DNA of 26,530 nt from JAAYLC01 sp964636665 (GCA_964636665.1 CAZWVT010000021.1:1-26530), one strand, 5' to 3'. Shown: positions 7,862 through 16,011, numbered from the stretch's first letter. Notes: generated by a model not told the origin, from the letters alone. Numbers and translations: made by a program.

Positions 7862-8620
7862 TTATGAGTTTGAATAATGTTTTTGAATTGTCATTGTAAG
7901 CATTTTATATATTTCTTTATGCGCTGGATTCGTCAGTAATTCCAAGTGTTTTTGTATTGTTTTCTCATCGTTTCGCTTTGCTGGACCTGTTTGTGCTTCC
8001 CAAGGTTCTAAAAATGTCAATTTATGAGCAGTTTCGGTTATCAGCGGTTTTAGCAAATCAAACGGCAAATCGTTTTCATCCAGAATTTCTTTTCCAAGGG
8101 TGTAAAGATAATTGACGAAATTATTTACAAAAACAGCAGCAACATGAAGCTTGGCACGGGAATCGGAGGAAATTTCATAGACTTGCTCTGAAATGTTTTT
8201 TGCCAACCGATAAAGTATGGTTTTATCAGTGTTTTCAACTGCTTCAATACAAATCGGAATGTTTTTAAAATCAACTGATTTGTCTTTAGAAAAAGATTGA
8301 AGCGGATAAAAAACACCCTTCCGATTTTTATTGCTTAATTTTTCCATCGACATCGCTCCGGAAGTATGAACCACGAAGCGATTTTCAAAAACAAGTTGGT
8401 CAGAAACAGAAGAAATGGCATCGTCAGACACACAAATAATATAACAATCTGCTTCTTCAAGATTGCTGATGTTCGCAGTAAAAGCTACATCTTCCAATTC
8501 GTTTTGAGCAATTTCAGAGCGGTTGTAAACTTGCTTGACTGTTATTTCACTACTTTTTGAAAACGCTCGAAGCAAATGTGTCGCTACATTTCCGAAACCG
8601 ATTAATACAATTGAAATCAT
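7862..8620 (-). CDS. Rossmann-like and DUF2520 domain protein
   Basis: A 252-residue protein starting with a dinucleotide-binding Rossmann motif (IVLIGFGNVATHLL, about residues 4-17), followed by CYIICVSDDAI and VVHTSGAMSMEKL, which resemble the NADP-binding half of F420-dependent or beta-hydroxyacid-type oxidoreductases. The C-terminal helical half (about 140-250, with LHVAAVFVNNFVNYLY and ETAHKLTFLEPWEAQTGPA) corresponds to DUF2520. The reaction is unknown to me. The steady pairing with the KdsC-like phosphatase and Maf in flavobacteria is suggestive but does not define a substrate. Its stop is two bases before the phosphatase start, and its own start is 23 bases after the Crp/Fnr stop. Confidence 0.85.
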   Translation of the reverse strand: MISIVLIGFGNVATHLLRAFSKSSEITVKQVYNRSEIAQNELEDVAFTANISNLEEADCYIICVSDDAISSVSDQLVFENRFVVHTSGAMSMEKLSNKNRKGVFYPLQSFSKDKSVDFKNIPICIEAVENTDKTILYRLAKNISEQVYEISSDSRAKLHVAAVFVNNFVNYLYTLGKEILDENDLPFDLLKPLITETAHKLTFLEPWEAQTGPAKRNDEKTIQKHLELLTNPAHKEIYKMLTMTIQKHYSNS

Positions 8621-8643
8621 AATGCGAAAATAAACTTTATCTT

Positions 8644-9234
8644 TTAGCGATACACTTTTCTTTTTATGATTTGAATTTCCTTATCCTGTTCCAATTGTTT
8701 GATGGCGCGAATTACCGTTTCTACGCGAAGGCCGGTCATATCTGCAATTTGCTGACGTGTAAGCATGACTTTATATGGATTCGTGGCGGCTTCATCGTTT
8801 TCCTTTAAAAAATCGATGAGTGTAAGAATTCGCTGTTCGGGAGCTTGACCCGAAATGCCTTTTAGCAGGGTTGATTTATAAAACAATCGCTGCGCAAGAA
8901 TCTGGGTAAATTTAAAATGGACTTCCGGATGTTCCCTGAGCAGTTTGTACAAATTTGTTTTGGAAAGTTTGTAAATACTTGACTTTCGAATCGCTACGGC
9001 CGATGCGGGATAATTAAAATCCGCAAACAAAGGCGGTTCTCCAAAACTTTCATGTTCGTAGAAAAATCCTTGTACAAATTCTTTCCCGCTTTCGCTAAGA
9101 TTATACATTTTGACTTCACCGGTTTTTATTTGATAGTAAAAATGAGCTTTGGCTTGTTCGAGAAATACAATTTGAAAAGCATCATAAGTCTCAAGTTCAG
9201 CACCGTATGTGTGTAATAAATTTTCAGAAATCAT
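8644..9234 (-). CDS. Crp/Fnr family transcription regulator
   Basis: A 196-residue regulator with an N-terminal cyclic-nucleotide-fold domain (ending about residue 120) and a C-terminal winged helix-turn-helix (LTRQQIADMTGLRVETVIRAIKQL at about 158-181). The phosphate-binding turn reads FGEPPLFADFNYPASA: the Arg-Ser pair that CRP uses to hold cAMP is absent, so cAMP is unlikely to be the signal. There are no cysteines at all, which excludes an Fnr-type iron-sulfur cluster. It is divergent from a truncated haemoglobin and cytochrome c assembly gene, so a nitrosative or redox role via haem or another ligand is plausible (inference). A CRP-like inverted repeat just upstream of the start (9237-9256) suggests autoregulation. 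Confidence 0.9.
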   Translation of the reverse strand: MISENLLHTYGAELETYDAFQIVFLEQAKAHFYYQIKTGEVKMYNLSESGKEFVQGFFYEHESFGEPPLFADFNYPASAVAIRKSSIYKLSKTNLYKLLREHPEVHFKFTQILAQRLFYKSTLLKGISGQAPEQRILTLIDFLKENDEAATNPYKVMLTRQQIADMTGLRVETVIRAIKQLEQDKEIQIIKRKVYR

Positions 9235-9239
9235 GATTT
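9228..9239. promoter_or_regulatory. 12-base palindrome over the Crp/Fnr start codon
   Basis: AAATCATGATTT is its own reverse complement and is centred on the start codon of the Crp/Fnr gene. It may be part of an operator region with the adjoining inverted repeat at 9237-9256, which it overlaps by three bases. An AT-rich 12-base palindrome can also occur by chance. Confidence 0.3.
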
Positions 9240-9256
9240 ATGATTAACCTCATAAA
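9237..9256. promoter_or_regulatory. CRP-like operator upstream of the Crp/Fnr gene
   Basis: TTTATGA, six bases, TCATAAA: perfect 7-base arms with the N6 spacing of Crp/Fnr-family sites (compare TGTGA-N6-TCACA of CRP). It ends three bases before the ATG of the Crp/Fnr gene on the minus strand. Bound protein would sit in the 5' leader and block transcription, consistent with autorepression. This is an inference from symmetry and location. Confidence 0.5.
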
Positions 9257-9333
9257 AGTGAACTGTTTTCAGCCTATAAATTTACAATTTTAAAGAGGAG
9301 ATTCAATTTAAAATGGTTATTTTATCTCAATAA

Positions 9334-9353
9334 ATAGCTGAATATTCAGTTAT
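9334..9353. promoter_or_regulatory. Palindromic site upstream of the haemoglobin gene
   Basis: A perfect 12-base palindrome CTGAATATTCAG (9338-9349) with three more matching outer positions on each side after one mismatch. It lies 37 bases before the haemoglobin ATG, in the divergent region shared with the Crp/Fnr gene. The likely role is an operator; the sequence differs from the site at 9237-9256, so the binding protein is uncertain. Confidence 0.35.
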
Positions 9354-9386
9354 GAAGATTCAGATAAAAATAAGTGAAAAAATAAA

Positions 9387-9791
9387 ATGGAAAAAAAACA
9401 GCTAAAATCGAGAGAAGAGGTTTCACTTCTCGTACATACATTCTATGCAAAAATCAGAAAAGACGATTTTTTGGGACCTATATTTAATGGAATCATCAAG
9501 GATTGGGATTCTCATTTGGAATTGCTGACTGATTTTTGGGAGACCAATTTATTGTACAAACGAAAGTATTTTGGCAATCCAATGAACGCACATGTTCATG
9601 TCGATAAAGAAGTGGGAGGGACGATTAACGAAAAACATTTTGGTGCTTGGTTGAATTTGTGGTTTCAAACGATTGAGGAATTATTTGACCCTCAAGATGA
9701 GATTGCACAGATAGCAAAAAACCGCGCTCGCAGTATGGGAACCTTCTTGCATTTAAATATTTTTAACGCTCGGCAAGCAAATCAATCCTAA
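9387..9791 (+). CDS. Group III truncated haemoglobin
   Basis: A 134-residue single-domain globin of the truncated group III type, close to the usual 125-140 residues. Visible marks are the helix-B aromatic pair FY (residues 19-20), the DFW element near 49-51, histidines at 69 and 71 before a KEVGG turn (one of which is the likely haem ligand), and FGAWLNLWF (85-93) with the conserved tryptophan of helix G. Group III members such as Campylobacter Ctb bind oxygen and NO and are tied to nitrosative stress or NO detoxification. Here it is divergent from a Crp/Fnr regulator and 189 bases upstream of ccsBA, a context often seen with ammonia-forming nitrite reduction in Bacteroidota. No nrf gene is present in this window. 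Confidence 0.88.
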   Translation: MEKKQLKSREEVSLLVHTFYAKIRKDDFLGPIFNGIIKDWDSHLELLTDFWETNLLYKRKYFGNPMNAHVHVDKEVGGTINEKHFGAWLNLWFQTIEELFDPQDEIAQIAKNRARSMGTFLHLNIFNARQANQS

Positions 9792-9811
9792 AAATTATCT
9801 TAAATTCAATT

Positions 9812-9824
9812 TGACAATTTGTCA
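9812..9824. promoter_or_regulatory. Palindrome between the haemoglobin gene and ccsBA
   Basis: TGACAA-T-TTGTCA is a perfect 6-1-6 inverted repeat, starting 20 bases after the haemoglobin stop. The one-base centre cannot form an RNA hairpin, so a DNA-binding site is the better reading. It could be a Crp/Fnr-family operator for the downstream ccsBA gene, but it lies more than 150 bases from the ccsBA start, which is far for direct activation. Confidence 0.4.
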
Positions 9825-9954
9825 GTAAGAGCTTTTATTTCTGTTTAATATAGTGAAATTCAGATTAATGTATGATGATAATTGAATGTTTAGTTTAATG
9901 GATAGTAGAAGACAAGCTTTTGCGCTAAACGTAGAATTAGTCTGATTAAATGGT

Positions 9955-9962
9955 TAAATTTG
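9955..9962 (+). promoter_or_regulatory. Candidate -7 element for ccsBA
   Basis: TAAATTTG matches the Bacteroidota -7 consensus TAnnTTTG exactly and lies 18 bases before the ccsBA ATG. I do not see a convincing TTG -33 element at the usual spacing, so the promoter may depend on an activator. Confidence 0.4.
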
Positions 9963-9980
9963 CCTTCTAAAAATTAAAAA

Positions 9981-12900
9981 ATGCTAAAAAAAATAGCTTC
10001 CGTTCTTTTTTCTACGCGCCTAACGGCTGTACTTTTTTTAGTTTTTGCAGCAGCGATGGCTGTAGGAACCTTTTTAGACGCTTCATCAGAAAGTCCGCCA
10101 ACTCCTTATACTCGTGAATTAATTTACAACGCCTGGTGGTTTGAAGCCATTATGGGAATTTTCGTTATAAATTTCGTCGGTAATATTTTTCGTTATAACC
10201 TACATAAAAAAGAAATGTGGGCCTCGTTGATGCTCCATGTTTCATTGATCTTGGTGCTTGTCGGCGCTTTTGTCACGCGATATATAGGGTACGAAGGCAT
10301 TATGCACCTCAGAGAAGGCGAAACCGCAGATTTTATTCTTTCTGAAAATGCATATTTAATGGCTTTTATTGACGGCGATTACGTTGTGGACGATGTACCG
10401 CAACGCCGAAGAGTGCGCCCAAAAATGTTGCGACTATCCGAACGACTCAATAATGATTTTGAAATCCATACCGATTATAATAACATCCCTGTAACAATTA
10501 AGTACAGAGATTTTATGTCGGACGCAAAAGAAGCCATTGTTCCGGATTCCGACGGGGAAGAATATTTGCAACTTGTTGAATCCGGAGAAGGAAGCCGCCA
10601 TGACCACTGGTTGAAAGTCGGAGAAGTTTCCAATATACACAATATTCTTTTTGCTGTTAACAATCCGACGGAGGGTGCCATTAATATTTTATGGGAAGAT
10701 GGAGTCTATCAAATTGATTCTCCTTTTGAAGGTGAGTATATGGTTATGGCTACTCAGGCTCAAGGAACTGTGGTAGCCGATAGCGTTCAGCCGTTTAATT
10801 TGCGTTCGCTATACCGCTTGGGAGGTTTGAATTTTGTAATTCCTCAACCGGTAGTTAAAGGTTCGTATGGCGTGGTAAAAGCAGAAGCCGATGATTTAAA
10901 AGGAATTCACGCGCTCACGGTAGATGTTATTGCCGAAAATGAAACCAAAACAGTTTCTCTGATGGGAGGTCGCGGAACTTCACCAAATCCTAAAGAAGTA
11001 GAAATAGCAGGAATGAAAGTTTATCTGACTTTTGGTTCAAGAAAAATCCAATTGCCGTTTAGTGTAACTTTAAATGAATTTATAGCCGATAAATATCCGG
11101 GAACGGAAAGGGCTTATTCTTCTTTTATGAGTAAAGTTACCGTCATTGAAGGCGATACTCATTTTGATGCGGATATTTTCATGAATAATGTTTTGGATCA
11201 TCGCGGCTATCGATTTTTTCAAGCCGGTTTTGACCCGGATGAGGGCGGTACAATCCTTTCCGTCAATCACGATTGGTGGGGAACGTGGATAACTTATATC
11301 GGTTATTTCTTGCTTTACATCGGACTGATGGCAATTTGGTTTACACCGGGCAGCCGATTCAGCAAACTTACCTTGATGCTCGATCGTATCAAACGTAAGA
11401 AAAAAAGTATGATTACTATTTTTATCGGATTGCTGTCAATGACCGCTTTTTCACAAGAATCACATCAACACAATCCGGTTCCTAAAGAAACCATCGATTC
11501 TATTCTGGTAGCGAATTCAGTTAGTAAAGAACATGCAAAGAAGTTTGGACAATTGCTGATTCAAGATAACGGAAGAATGAAGCCAATAAACACTTTTTCA
11601 AGCGAATTATTGAGAAAAGTTTCCAGAAGCAATCATTATGCAGGAATGAATGCCGATCAGGTTTTTATATCGATGACAGAATTTCCCCGAATTTGGGTAG
11701 AAGTGCCATTGATTGCTCTCAAACGTGGAAATGACAGCATAAGACACGTAACAGGGGTGCCTGAAAATCAAAGGAATATCTCATTGATGGACTTGTTTGA
11801 CGAACGTGGAAATTATAAATTAGAGCCATTTCTTGCAGCGGCTACAAGTACCACTACACCCAATCAATATCAAAAGGATATCGTCAAAGCACACGAGAAT
11901 TTCTCCTTATTAAATTCAGCGTTAAGCGGAAGTATTTTGAAAATTTTTCCAATTCCGGATGATCCCGGAAATAAATGGGTTTCATATCCCGAGCTGAGTG
12001 AAGTAAATATTGTGGGAATGGATTCTCTTTATGCGCGAAATATTCTTCCCCTGTATTTTGAACGTCTTCGCGATGCAAGAGAAACCGGTGATTATTCAAA
12101 AGCAGATGAATTATTGGAGAGCATTACCAATTTTCAAAAGAAATTTGGGAAAGAAATAATGCCTTCTGAAAATAAGATTCGTGCGGAAATCATATACAAT
12201 CAGGTAGATGTTTTCAACCGACTTTACAAGTATTTCCTCGTATTGGGCGTTTTTATGTTTGTCGTAATTATCGCCCAGTTATTTAAAGACAGAAAAATAT
12301 TGCGAGGCATTATAACAGCCTCAAAAATATTGATGTGGATTTTCTTTGTGGCGATGACACTCGGCCTTGCTTTGCGATGGTATGTGAGTGGTCATGCGCC
12401 GATGAGTGATGCTTATGAGTCAGTGATTTATGTCGCTTGGGCTACACTCTTCTTCGGTATTATGTTCGGGCGAAAAAGTGATTTGACCGTGGCTTCCACA
12501 GCTTTTGTAACAGCGATAATCTTGTGGGTGGCTCACCAGAATTGGTTGGATCCGTCTATTGCAACCCTGCAACCGGTGTTAGATAGTTACTGGTTGATGA
12601 TTCACGTTTCGGTAATTGTGATGAGCTACGGACCGTTTACTTTGGGAATGATGTTAGGCATGACCAGTTTGTTCTTGATGATTTTTACCACCGAGAAAAA
12701 CTACAAGCGAATGGAAATCAATGTGAGCGAGTTGACCATTATTACTGAATTGGCGTTGACTGTCGGTTTGGTTTTGCTTACCATTGGAAATTTCTTAGGA
12801 GGGCAGTGGGCAAATGAAAGTTGGGGACGTTATTGGGGTTGGGATCCAAAAGAAACTTGGGCGCTTATCAGTATTATGATTTATGCATTTGTAATTCACG

Positions 12901-13166
12901 CACGATTGGTTCCCGGTTTGCGCGGACGATGGATATTTAACGTACTCGCTATGATGTCTTACGCAACGATTATGATGACTTATTTCGGTGTGAATTTTTA
13001 CTTAAGCGGATTGCACTCCTATGCAAGTGGAGACGCGCCCGCAACACCCAGATTTGTTTTTTGGATAACCGCCTTTGCCATACTGTTGAGCATCGTTTCT
13101 TATTTCCCTTATAAAAAATATTACAAGAAAAAAACCTATAAAAGAAAGAAGATAGAGAAAGAATAA
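9981..13166 (+). CDS. ccsA: CcsBA (ResB-CcsA fusion), system II cytochrome c synthetase
   Basis: A 1061-residue fused cytochrome c haem lyase. The N-terminal CcsB/ResB part has early membrane helices (about 11-32, 50-70, 82-102), a large periplasmic domain and a helix near 440-460. The CcsA part (about 765-1060) is polytopic and carries the haem-handling WWD motif (WGWDPKETW at about 952-960), with conserved histidines at about 805 (SGHAPMSDAYES), 875 (HVSVIVMSYG), 973 and 1012. It exports haem and attaches it to CXXCH apocytochromes outside the membrane. Between the halves, at Met477, the sequence MITIFIGLLSMTAFSQ reads like a signal peptide, marking the fusion joint. The fused form is the rule in many Bacteroidota and epsilonproteobacteria. 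Upstream haemoglobin and Crp/Fnr genes suggest use in nitrite/NO or other cytochrome c respiration. Confidence 0.93.
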   Translation: MLKKIASVLFSTRLTAVLFLVFAAAMAVGTFLDASSESPPTPYTRELIYNAWWFEAIMGIFVINFVGNIFRYNLHKKEMWASLMLHVSLILVLVGAFVTRYIGYEGIMHLREGETADFILSENAYLMAFIDGDYVVDDVPQRRRVRPKMLRLSERLNNDFEIHTDYNNIPVTIKYRDFMSDAKEAIVPDSDGEEYLQLVESGEGSRHDHWLKVGEVSNIHNILFAVNNPTEGAINILWEDGVYQIDSPFEGEYMVMATQAQGTVVADSVQPFNLRSLYRLGGLNFVIPQPVVKGSYGVVKAEADDLKGIHALTVDVIAENETKTVSLMGGRGTSPNPKEVEIAGMKVYLTFGSRKIQLPFSVTLNEFIADKYPGTERAYSSFMSKVTVIEGDTHFDADIFMNNVLDHRGYRFFQAGFDPDEGGTILSVNHDWWGTWITYIGYFLLYIGLMAIWFTPGSRFSKLTLMLDRIKRKKKSMITIFIGLLSMTAFSQESHQHNPVPKETIDSILVANSVSKEHAKKFGQLLIQDNGRMKPINTFSSELLRKVSRSNHYAGMNADQVFISMTEFPRIWVEVPLIALKRGNDSIRHVTGVPENQRNISLMDLFDERGNYKLEPFLAAATSTTTPNQYQKDIVKAHENFSLLNSALSGSILKIFPIPDDPGNKWVSYPELSEVNIVGMDSLYARNILPLYFERLRDARETGDYSKADELLESITNFQKKFGKEIMPSENKIRAEIIYNQVDVFNRLYKYFLVLGVFMFVVIIAQLFKDRKILRGIITASKILMWIFFVAMTLGLALRWYVSGHAPMSDAYESVIYVAWATLFFGIMFGRKSDLTVASTAFVTAIILWVAHQNWLDPSIATLQPVLDSYWLMIHVSVIVMSYGPFTLGMMLGMTSLFLMIFTTEKNYKRMEINVSELTIITELALTVGLVLLTIGNFLGGQWANESWGRYWGWDPKETWALISIMIYAFVIHARLVPGLRGRWIFNVLAMMSYATIMMTYFGVNFYLSGLHSYASGDAPATPRFVFWITAFAILLSIVSYFPYKKYYKKKTYKRKKIEKE

Positions 13167-13207
13167 TTTAAAAATTCTTTTGAAAATAACAAGCATTTTT
13201 AAAAAAG

Positions 13208-13240
13208 AGGTTTTTATCAATTTGGATAAAGACCTTTTTT
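13208..13240 (+). terminator. Rho-independent terminator of ccsBA
   Basis: An 11-base stem (AGGTTTTTATC with GATAAAGACCT, one G-U pair) and a six-base loop, followed by a run of T. It lies 42 bases after the ccsBA stop in the right orientation. Confidence 0.75.
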
Positions 13241-13382
13241 ATTTCTGAATAAAATTAAAGAAATGAAAGAATTTATCAGCCAAACAAGAATGTTTTAAGC
13301 AAAAATAGTTTTTTTAAGTCTATTGGCTAATTTTTAACAAAACTTTCGGCTATATGTAACATTCTGCCTTACTATAACACCG

Positions 13383-13503
13383 TATCTTTACAACTAAATA
13401 AGAAGAATATAGAATTGCTATGAAAAAGTAAAATATTCTATTTATTTAATTGGTTAGGTTGTTTAGAAAGAAGCTGTTTCATCCATAATGAGACGGCTTT
13501 TTT
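13383..13503 (+). ncRNA. Candidate short RNA or leader with its own terminator
   Basis: TATCTTTA at 13383-13390 is one base off the TAnnTTTG -7 element. The strong hairpin terminator at 13471-13503 ends a would-be transcript of roughly 105-110 bases. The ccsBA transcript already has its own terminator 230 bases earlier, so the second needs another promoter. The only frame inside is ATG AAA AAG TAA. It may be a small RNA, an attenuated leader, or the scar of a deleted gene. I recognise no known RNA family. Confidence 0.35.
13471..13503 (+). terminator. Orphan rho-independent terminator
   Basis: A 12-pair stem (left arm 13471-13482 AAGCTGTTTCAT, right arm 13488-13499 ATGAGACGGCTT, two G-U pairs) with a five-base loop, followed by a T run. 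It points along the plus strand. No T run lies on the other side, so it is not a good terminator for the convergent peptidase gene. Confidence 0.7.
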
Positions 13504-13563
13504 CTTTTTAGGTTTAAAATTAGAAAAACATAGAAAAAACCACTTCTATTAAAAAAGCATTAT

Positions 13564-15993
13564 CTATTCTGTAGCAGCATTTTTAACGTACTCTTCCAGC
13601 CATTGGTCTTGTTCCCAAAGCATGTGCAATATGCTTTCTTTCGCACTGTAACCGTGGCTTTCTTTTGGAAGCATTACCAATCGTGCCGTTGCACCAAGTC
13701 CTTTTAAGGCGTTGAAATAGCGTTCGCTTTGCATCGGATAGGTTCCGGAATTGTTGTCATCCGCACCGTGAATCAGCAATAACGGAGCTTTCATTTTATG
13801 GGCGCTCATAAATGGAGACATCGTATTATAAATCTCCGGTGCTTCCCAATAATTGCGTTCTTCCCTTTGAAAACCGAAAGGAGTCAGCGTTCTGTTGTAA
13901 GCTCCACTGCGGGCAATTCCGGCAGCAAATAAATCGGAATGTGAAAGCAAGTTGGCAACCATAAACGCACCATAAGAATGTCCACCGACACCTATGCGAT
14001 TGCGGTCGATATAACCCATTGCGTCAACGGCATTAATAGCTGCTTCGGCATTGGCAACAAGTTGGGGAATAAAACTGTCATTGGGTTCTGTGCCTCCTTC
14101 TCCGACAATAGGAAAATCTGCATTGTCCAAAACAACATAGCCGCGGGTTACCCAATATATAGGCGAACCGTAATGTGGATAAATAAATCTATTTGGATTG
14201 GTTGTGCTTTGTCCGGCACTGCTCTTGCTCTTAAATTCACGGGGATAAGCCCATAAAATCATTGGAAGTTTTTCCTTTTTCTTTATATCGTAATCTGCAG
14301 GCAAGTATAATGTAGCCTCTAAATCCACACCATCAGCACGTTTGTATTTTATTACTTCTTTGTGAACATCTTGAATGCTCTGAAATGGATTTTCGAAATA
14401 GGTAATCTGAGATAATTTGTTTTTTCTCTTGATATTTCTAAAGTAATAATTCGGATATTCTGTGGGAGATTCAATTCGTACAAGAATATTTCCTTTTTTG
14501 ATATCACTTCCGGAGGAGTAAATATTTTCAAATTTATCGGTATATGAAGATTGATAAATCCGAGAAGTTTTCAATGTGTTCAGATTAATTTTATCGATAA
14601 AAGGATATTGGCCTTCAGCTGTAAAACCGTCACCTATCAAGAAAGCTTCATTTTTATCTAATTCCAATACTTGTCGATTGTATTGGTTTCGCGTGGTAAC
14701 AAAACGGCCCGGATCGGCATATCGGTCTTCGTAATTTCTGTCAAAAACAAGCACAGGTTCTTGATTGGGATTGCTCGGATTGAATAAATATGTTTTGGTG
14801 TTGCGCGTGTTCCACCAATAATCAGTTCCGATAGCCATTGAATCAGTTCCCCATGTGATTCCCGAAAATCGGTTGATGGTTTTAAATACCAAATCAGCTT
14901 TACCGGTAAAAGGGGCAGACAATTGATAAACAGCATCGCGATAATCTACTTCCATTTCAGGATCGCCTCCGTCCAAAGCTTCTGCCCAAAACAAGGTAGC
15001 CGGCTTGTCGGCACGCCATTGCATACTTCTTTTTCCCAAGCGCGTAGCCATAAATCCTTTTGGGCGTACTTCATCCAGAGAAACTTCATTTACGGTGGTT
15101 ATAAAGTTGCCATCGGTATCATAAATATTGGTTGCAAATGGAAATCGATGATAAGTCACCAAATAGGAGAAAGGTTTTTGAATGGTATTGACCATAAGAT
15201 AGGAACCGTCCGGTGAAAATGATAAGCTGCTGTACAAATCCGGCGGAAGAAATGGAGAAGCATTTCCGTTTAAATCTACTTTAAAAATAGCTGAACGCAC
15301 CAATTGCTCAAAATTGAATTCGTCATTGGCATCTTTCAGCAAATCCTGATAAGTTCGGTTTTGAGCTTTTTGACCGTCACTGACAGAAATGGTTGGACCG
15401 GTTGGAACGGCTTCGGTTGTATTGATTAACTCTTGACGGTTGTCGGGAATGGTTTTGACCAAAAGTGCCTGACTGTTTCTAAACCACGTCAACGCACTGC
15501 CGATAGATGCATTCACAGGAAGACTGCTTAACTTATTAGCCTGTGCTTTTTCAATTTCTACAATCCAAACTTCTGATTTTTCTGAAGTTGTATTTAAAAA
15601 AGCCAAGTACTTTTCATCGGATGAAAGCGTAAAATTAGAATAGCGTCCGTTTTGTGGAAGACCGGAAACTTGTTTAGGTTCTTTTTCTTTGGTGCTTTTT
15701 ACTTTTAGATTGTTGTAAAAAACAGTTCTGCTTCCGATACTGGTTTTGGGATTGATTCGCAATCCTGCCAGACGCATTTCTGTTTCGGAAAGTTCGGCGA
15801 TGGATTTGTATTGATTTCTGTAAAATAAGATGACATTTTCTCCTTTGCTGTCGATTTGAACAGCCGGTGCCAAAGGAGTTTCGACTAAGTTGCGAATGCT
15901 TTCAGGAGGAGTTTGGTAAACTGAATTTTCTTGGGCAAATGCGGTAAAGCAGCAGCCCATAGCAAGAAACAGTAAGCTAAATTTTAATTTCAT
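13564..15993 (-). CDS. Secreted S9 family peptidase, glutamyl endopeptidase-like
   Basis: An 809-residue exported serine peptidase of the prolyl oligopeptidase family. It starts with a signal peptide (MKLKFSLLFLAMGCCFTAFAQ). The N-terminal two thirds are a probable beta-propeller (repeats such as LSSDEKYLAFLN and SFSPDGSYLMVN). The C-terminal alpha/beta-hydrolase carries GGHSYGAF (nucleophile Ser about 673), HGADDNNSG (Asp about 746) and ESHGY (His about 780). The stretch WRADKPATLFWAEALDGGDPE and the following region strongly recall plant chloroplast glutamyl endopeptidase (S9D, CGEP), so cleavage after Glu is a reasonable guess. I chose the ATG at 15993; an in-frame TTG at 16014 falls inside the likely promoter. 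It is convergent with nothing coding and divergent from fabH. Confidence 0.88.
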   Translation of the reverse strand: MKLKFSLLFLAMGCCFTAFAQENSVYQTPPESIRNLVETPLAPAVQIDSKGENVILFYRNQYKSIAELSETEMRLAGLRINPKTSIGSRTVFYNNLKVKSTKEKEPKQVSGLPQNGRYSNFTLSSDEKYLAFLNTTSEKSEVWIVEIEKAQANKLSSLPVNASIGSALTWFRNSQALLVKTIPDNRQELINTTEAVPTGPTISVSDGQKAQNRTYQDLLKDANDEFNFEQLVRSAIFKVDLNGNASPFLPPDLYSSLSFSPDGSYLMVNTIQKPFSYLVTYHRFPFATNIYDTDGNFITTVNEVSLDEVRPKGFMATRLGKRSMQWRADKPATLFWAEALDGGDPEMEVDYRDAVYQLSAPFTGKADLVFKTINRFSGITWGTDSMAIGTDYWWNTRNTKTYLFNPSNPNQEPVLVFDRNYEDRYADPGRFVTTRNQYNRQVLELDKNEAFLIGDGFTAEGQYPFIDKINLNTLKTSRIYQSSYTDKFENIYSSGSDIKKGNILVRIESPTEYPNYYFRNIKRKNKLSQITYFENPFQSIQDVHKEVIKYKRADGVDLEATLYLPADYDIKKKEKLPMILWAYPREFKSKSSAGQSTTNPNRFIYPHYGSPIYWVTRGYVVLDNADFPIVGEGGTEPNDSFIPQLVANAEAAINAVDAMGYIDRNRIGVGGHSYGAFMVANLLSHSDLFAAGIARSGAYNRTLTPFGFQREERNYWEAPEIYNTMSPFMSAHKMKAPLLLIHGADDNNSGTYPMQSERYFNALKGLGATARLVMLPKESHGYSAKESILHMLWEQDQWLEEYVKNAATE

Positions 15994-16011
15994 TGTAAAT
16001 ACGATTTTCAC

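Larger units (their letters stand above)
13167..13563. other. Non-coding stretch between ccsBA and the S9 peptidase gene
   Basis: I see no gene in these 397 bases. It holds the ccsBA terminator (13208-13240), a promoter-like stretch around 13356-13390, a three-codon reading frame ATG AAA AAG TAA at 13420-13431, and a second plus-strand terminator (13471-13503). The second terminator has no coding gene in front of it. The last 60 bases lead into the 3' end of the convergent peptidase gene. Confidence 0.6.

Noticed and set aside
9981..13166. Fused CcsB-CcsA as an assembly artefact
   Set aside because: Fused CcsBA proteins are well established, and the frame is open through the joint.
13356..13384. 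ECF sigma promoter (GTAACA and CGTA)
   Set aside because: The 20-base distance between AAC and CGTA is longer than typical ECF spacing; it is kept only as a weak alternative to the TATCTTTA reading.
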